Shown: positions 63,008-64,000 of the stretch, one piece after another | Layout: each line of letters starts with the position of its first letter | Numbering within the stretch: position 1 is the stretch's first letter | NCBI GenBank assembly: GCA_003250975.1 | Contig: QKIY01000002.1 | Coordinates: 1-64,000 of the forward strand | DNA from: Gammaproteobacteria bacterium | GTDB lineage: Bacteria > Pseudomonadota > Gammaproteobacteria > Eutrophobiales > Eutrophobiaceae | DNA length: 64,000 nucleotides | Direction of reading: 5' to 3' | Translations under genes and position numbers: made by a program | Notes under the pieces: generated by a model | What the model was told of the DNA's origin: nothing | What the model saw: only the letters and a program-made list of their open reading frames with translations | The model's database searches: none

Positions 63008-64000
63008 ATGGATACCACGCGATTGACCCGGCTAACTGATTACTCCTGGCAGATTGATCCAGAGGGGGGGATGCGTGTGCCAGCGATAATTTATGCAGAT
63101 CAGCAATTGATAGAGCAAATGGACGACAAAGTTTATGAACAGGTCACCAATGTCGCCAAATTGCCGGGGATTGTAAGCGCATCTTATGCAATGCCTGATG
63201 CGCACTGGGGATACGGATTCCCTATCGGTGGTGTCGCGGCCTTTGATCCCAATGATGACGGTATTGTTTCTGCCGGCGGGGTCGGCTTTGATATTTCATG
63301 CGGGGTCAGGGACCTGCATACAGGACTGACACGGGCGGACATCGAACCCGTCAAGATTAATCTCGCCAATTCCCTGTTACGCGATATTCCTGCAGGCGTT
63401 GGTAGCACCGGTCATATTCACCTGGACAAGACCGGAATGGACGCCATGCTCGAAGGTGGCGCTGAATGGGCCGTCAAATCAGGATATGGAATGGCAGAGG
63501 ACCTGGATCGCATTGAGGAACATGGGCGTGTCAGCGACGCCATGCCTGACGAGGTTTCTGATCATGCCAAAAAACGTCAGCGTAACGAAATGGGCACCCT
63601 GGGATCAGGGAATCATTATCTTGAGATCCAGGAAGTTATTGAAGTTTATGATCACGAAACCGCCCGGATATTCGGAATAACCACGGGAGATATTATCATC
63701 AGCATCCATTGCGGTTCACGTGGACTGGGCCACCAGATCGGCACCGAATTCCTGAAACGTATGGTGATATCTGCAGCGAATTATGGCATTAAACTCCCTG
63801 ATCGGGAGCTGGCCTGTGCACCCCTGACATCCCCGCTAGGCAAAAGTTACCTGGGTGCCATGCGTGCAGCGATAAATTGCGCATTGGCAAACCGGCAGAT
63901 CATCACCCATATCACGCGCAATGTTTTCCACCATTTCTTTCCGCAAATACACCTGGACCTGCTCTTTGATGTGTCCCATAACACCTGCAAACTTGAACCC
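63008..64000 (+). CDS. rtcB: RNA-splicing ligase RtcB (truncated by window end)
   Basis: Own translation from ATG 63008: AMPDAHWGYGFPIGGVAAFDP, GGVGFDISCGVR, GTLGSGNHYLEIQ, IHCGSRGLGHQ; open to window end. Confidence 0.92.
   Translation, partial: MDTTRLTRLTDYSWQIDPEGGMRVPAIIYADQQLIEQMDDKVYEQVTNVAKLPGIVSASYAMPDAHWGYGFPIGGVAAFDPNDDGIVSAGGVGFDISCGVRDLHTGLTRADIEPVKINLANSLLRDIPAGVGSTGHIHLDKTGMDAMLEGGAEWAVKSGYGMAEDLDRIEEHGRVSDAMPDEVSDHAKKRQRNEMGTLGSGNHYLEIQEVIEVYDHETARIFGITTGDIIISIHCGSRGLGHQIGTEFLKRMVISAANYGIKLPDRELACAPLTSPLGKSYLGAMRAAINCALANRQIITHITRNVFHHFFPQIHLDLLFDVSHNTCKLEP

Noticed and set aside
1-64000. CRISPR arrays, rRNA operons, prophage or IS elements
   Set aside because: None recognised: no spaced direct-repeat arrays, transposase, integrase or phage structural genes among the ORFs.

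Overview
This 64 kb window is a gammaproteobacterial chromosome segment. The left half (about 0.1-31 kb) is ordinary, syntenic housekeeping DNA: nadB, rpoE-rseA-rseB-degP/mucD, lepA-lepB-rnc-era-recO-pdxJ-acpS, prfC, rne, rluC, sppA, maf, rpmF-plsX-fabHDG-acpP-fabF-pabC-mltG-tmk-holB-pilZ-tatD. The most unusual locus is at about 32.3-40.1 kb: a phospholipase D-family lipoprotein gene followed by a tight operon of TatT lipoprotein, TRAP solute-binding protein, an OlsF-like bifunctional ornithine-lipid acyltransferase, and a fused DctQM TRAP permease. Both transcription units are preceded by four 7-bp direct repeats at exact 11-bp periodicity (CTGTAAG/TTGTAAG type, Pho-box/PhoB-family architecture). 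In both, an identical TAGACT element lies exactly 63 bp from the first repeat. I propose a phosphate-starvation-controlled lipid remodelling / lipid-linked TRAP transport system. The right third (45-64 kb) is an accessory stress/metabolism region: Sir2, pirin, class II RNR, host-attachment-like protein, PCMT-erythromycin esterase fusion, MacB-like exporter, Hsp20, dodecin, CBS protein, archease and RtcB. It contains several FNR/Anr-like TTGAT-N4-ATCAA sites. A decayed PutP-like symporter remnant, an orphan terminator and a tRNA-3'-end-like fragment were also seen. No CRISPR array, rRNA, complete tRNA or transposase was recognised. All assignments come from reading the sequence and ORF translations; no database search was run.
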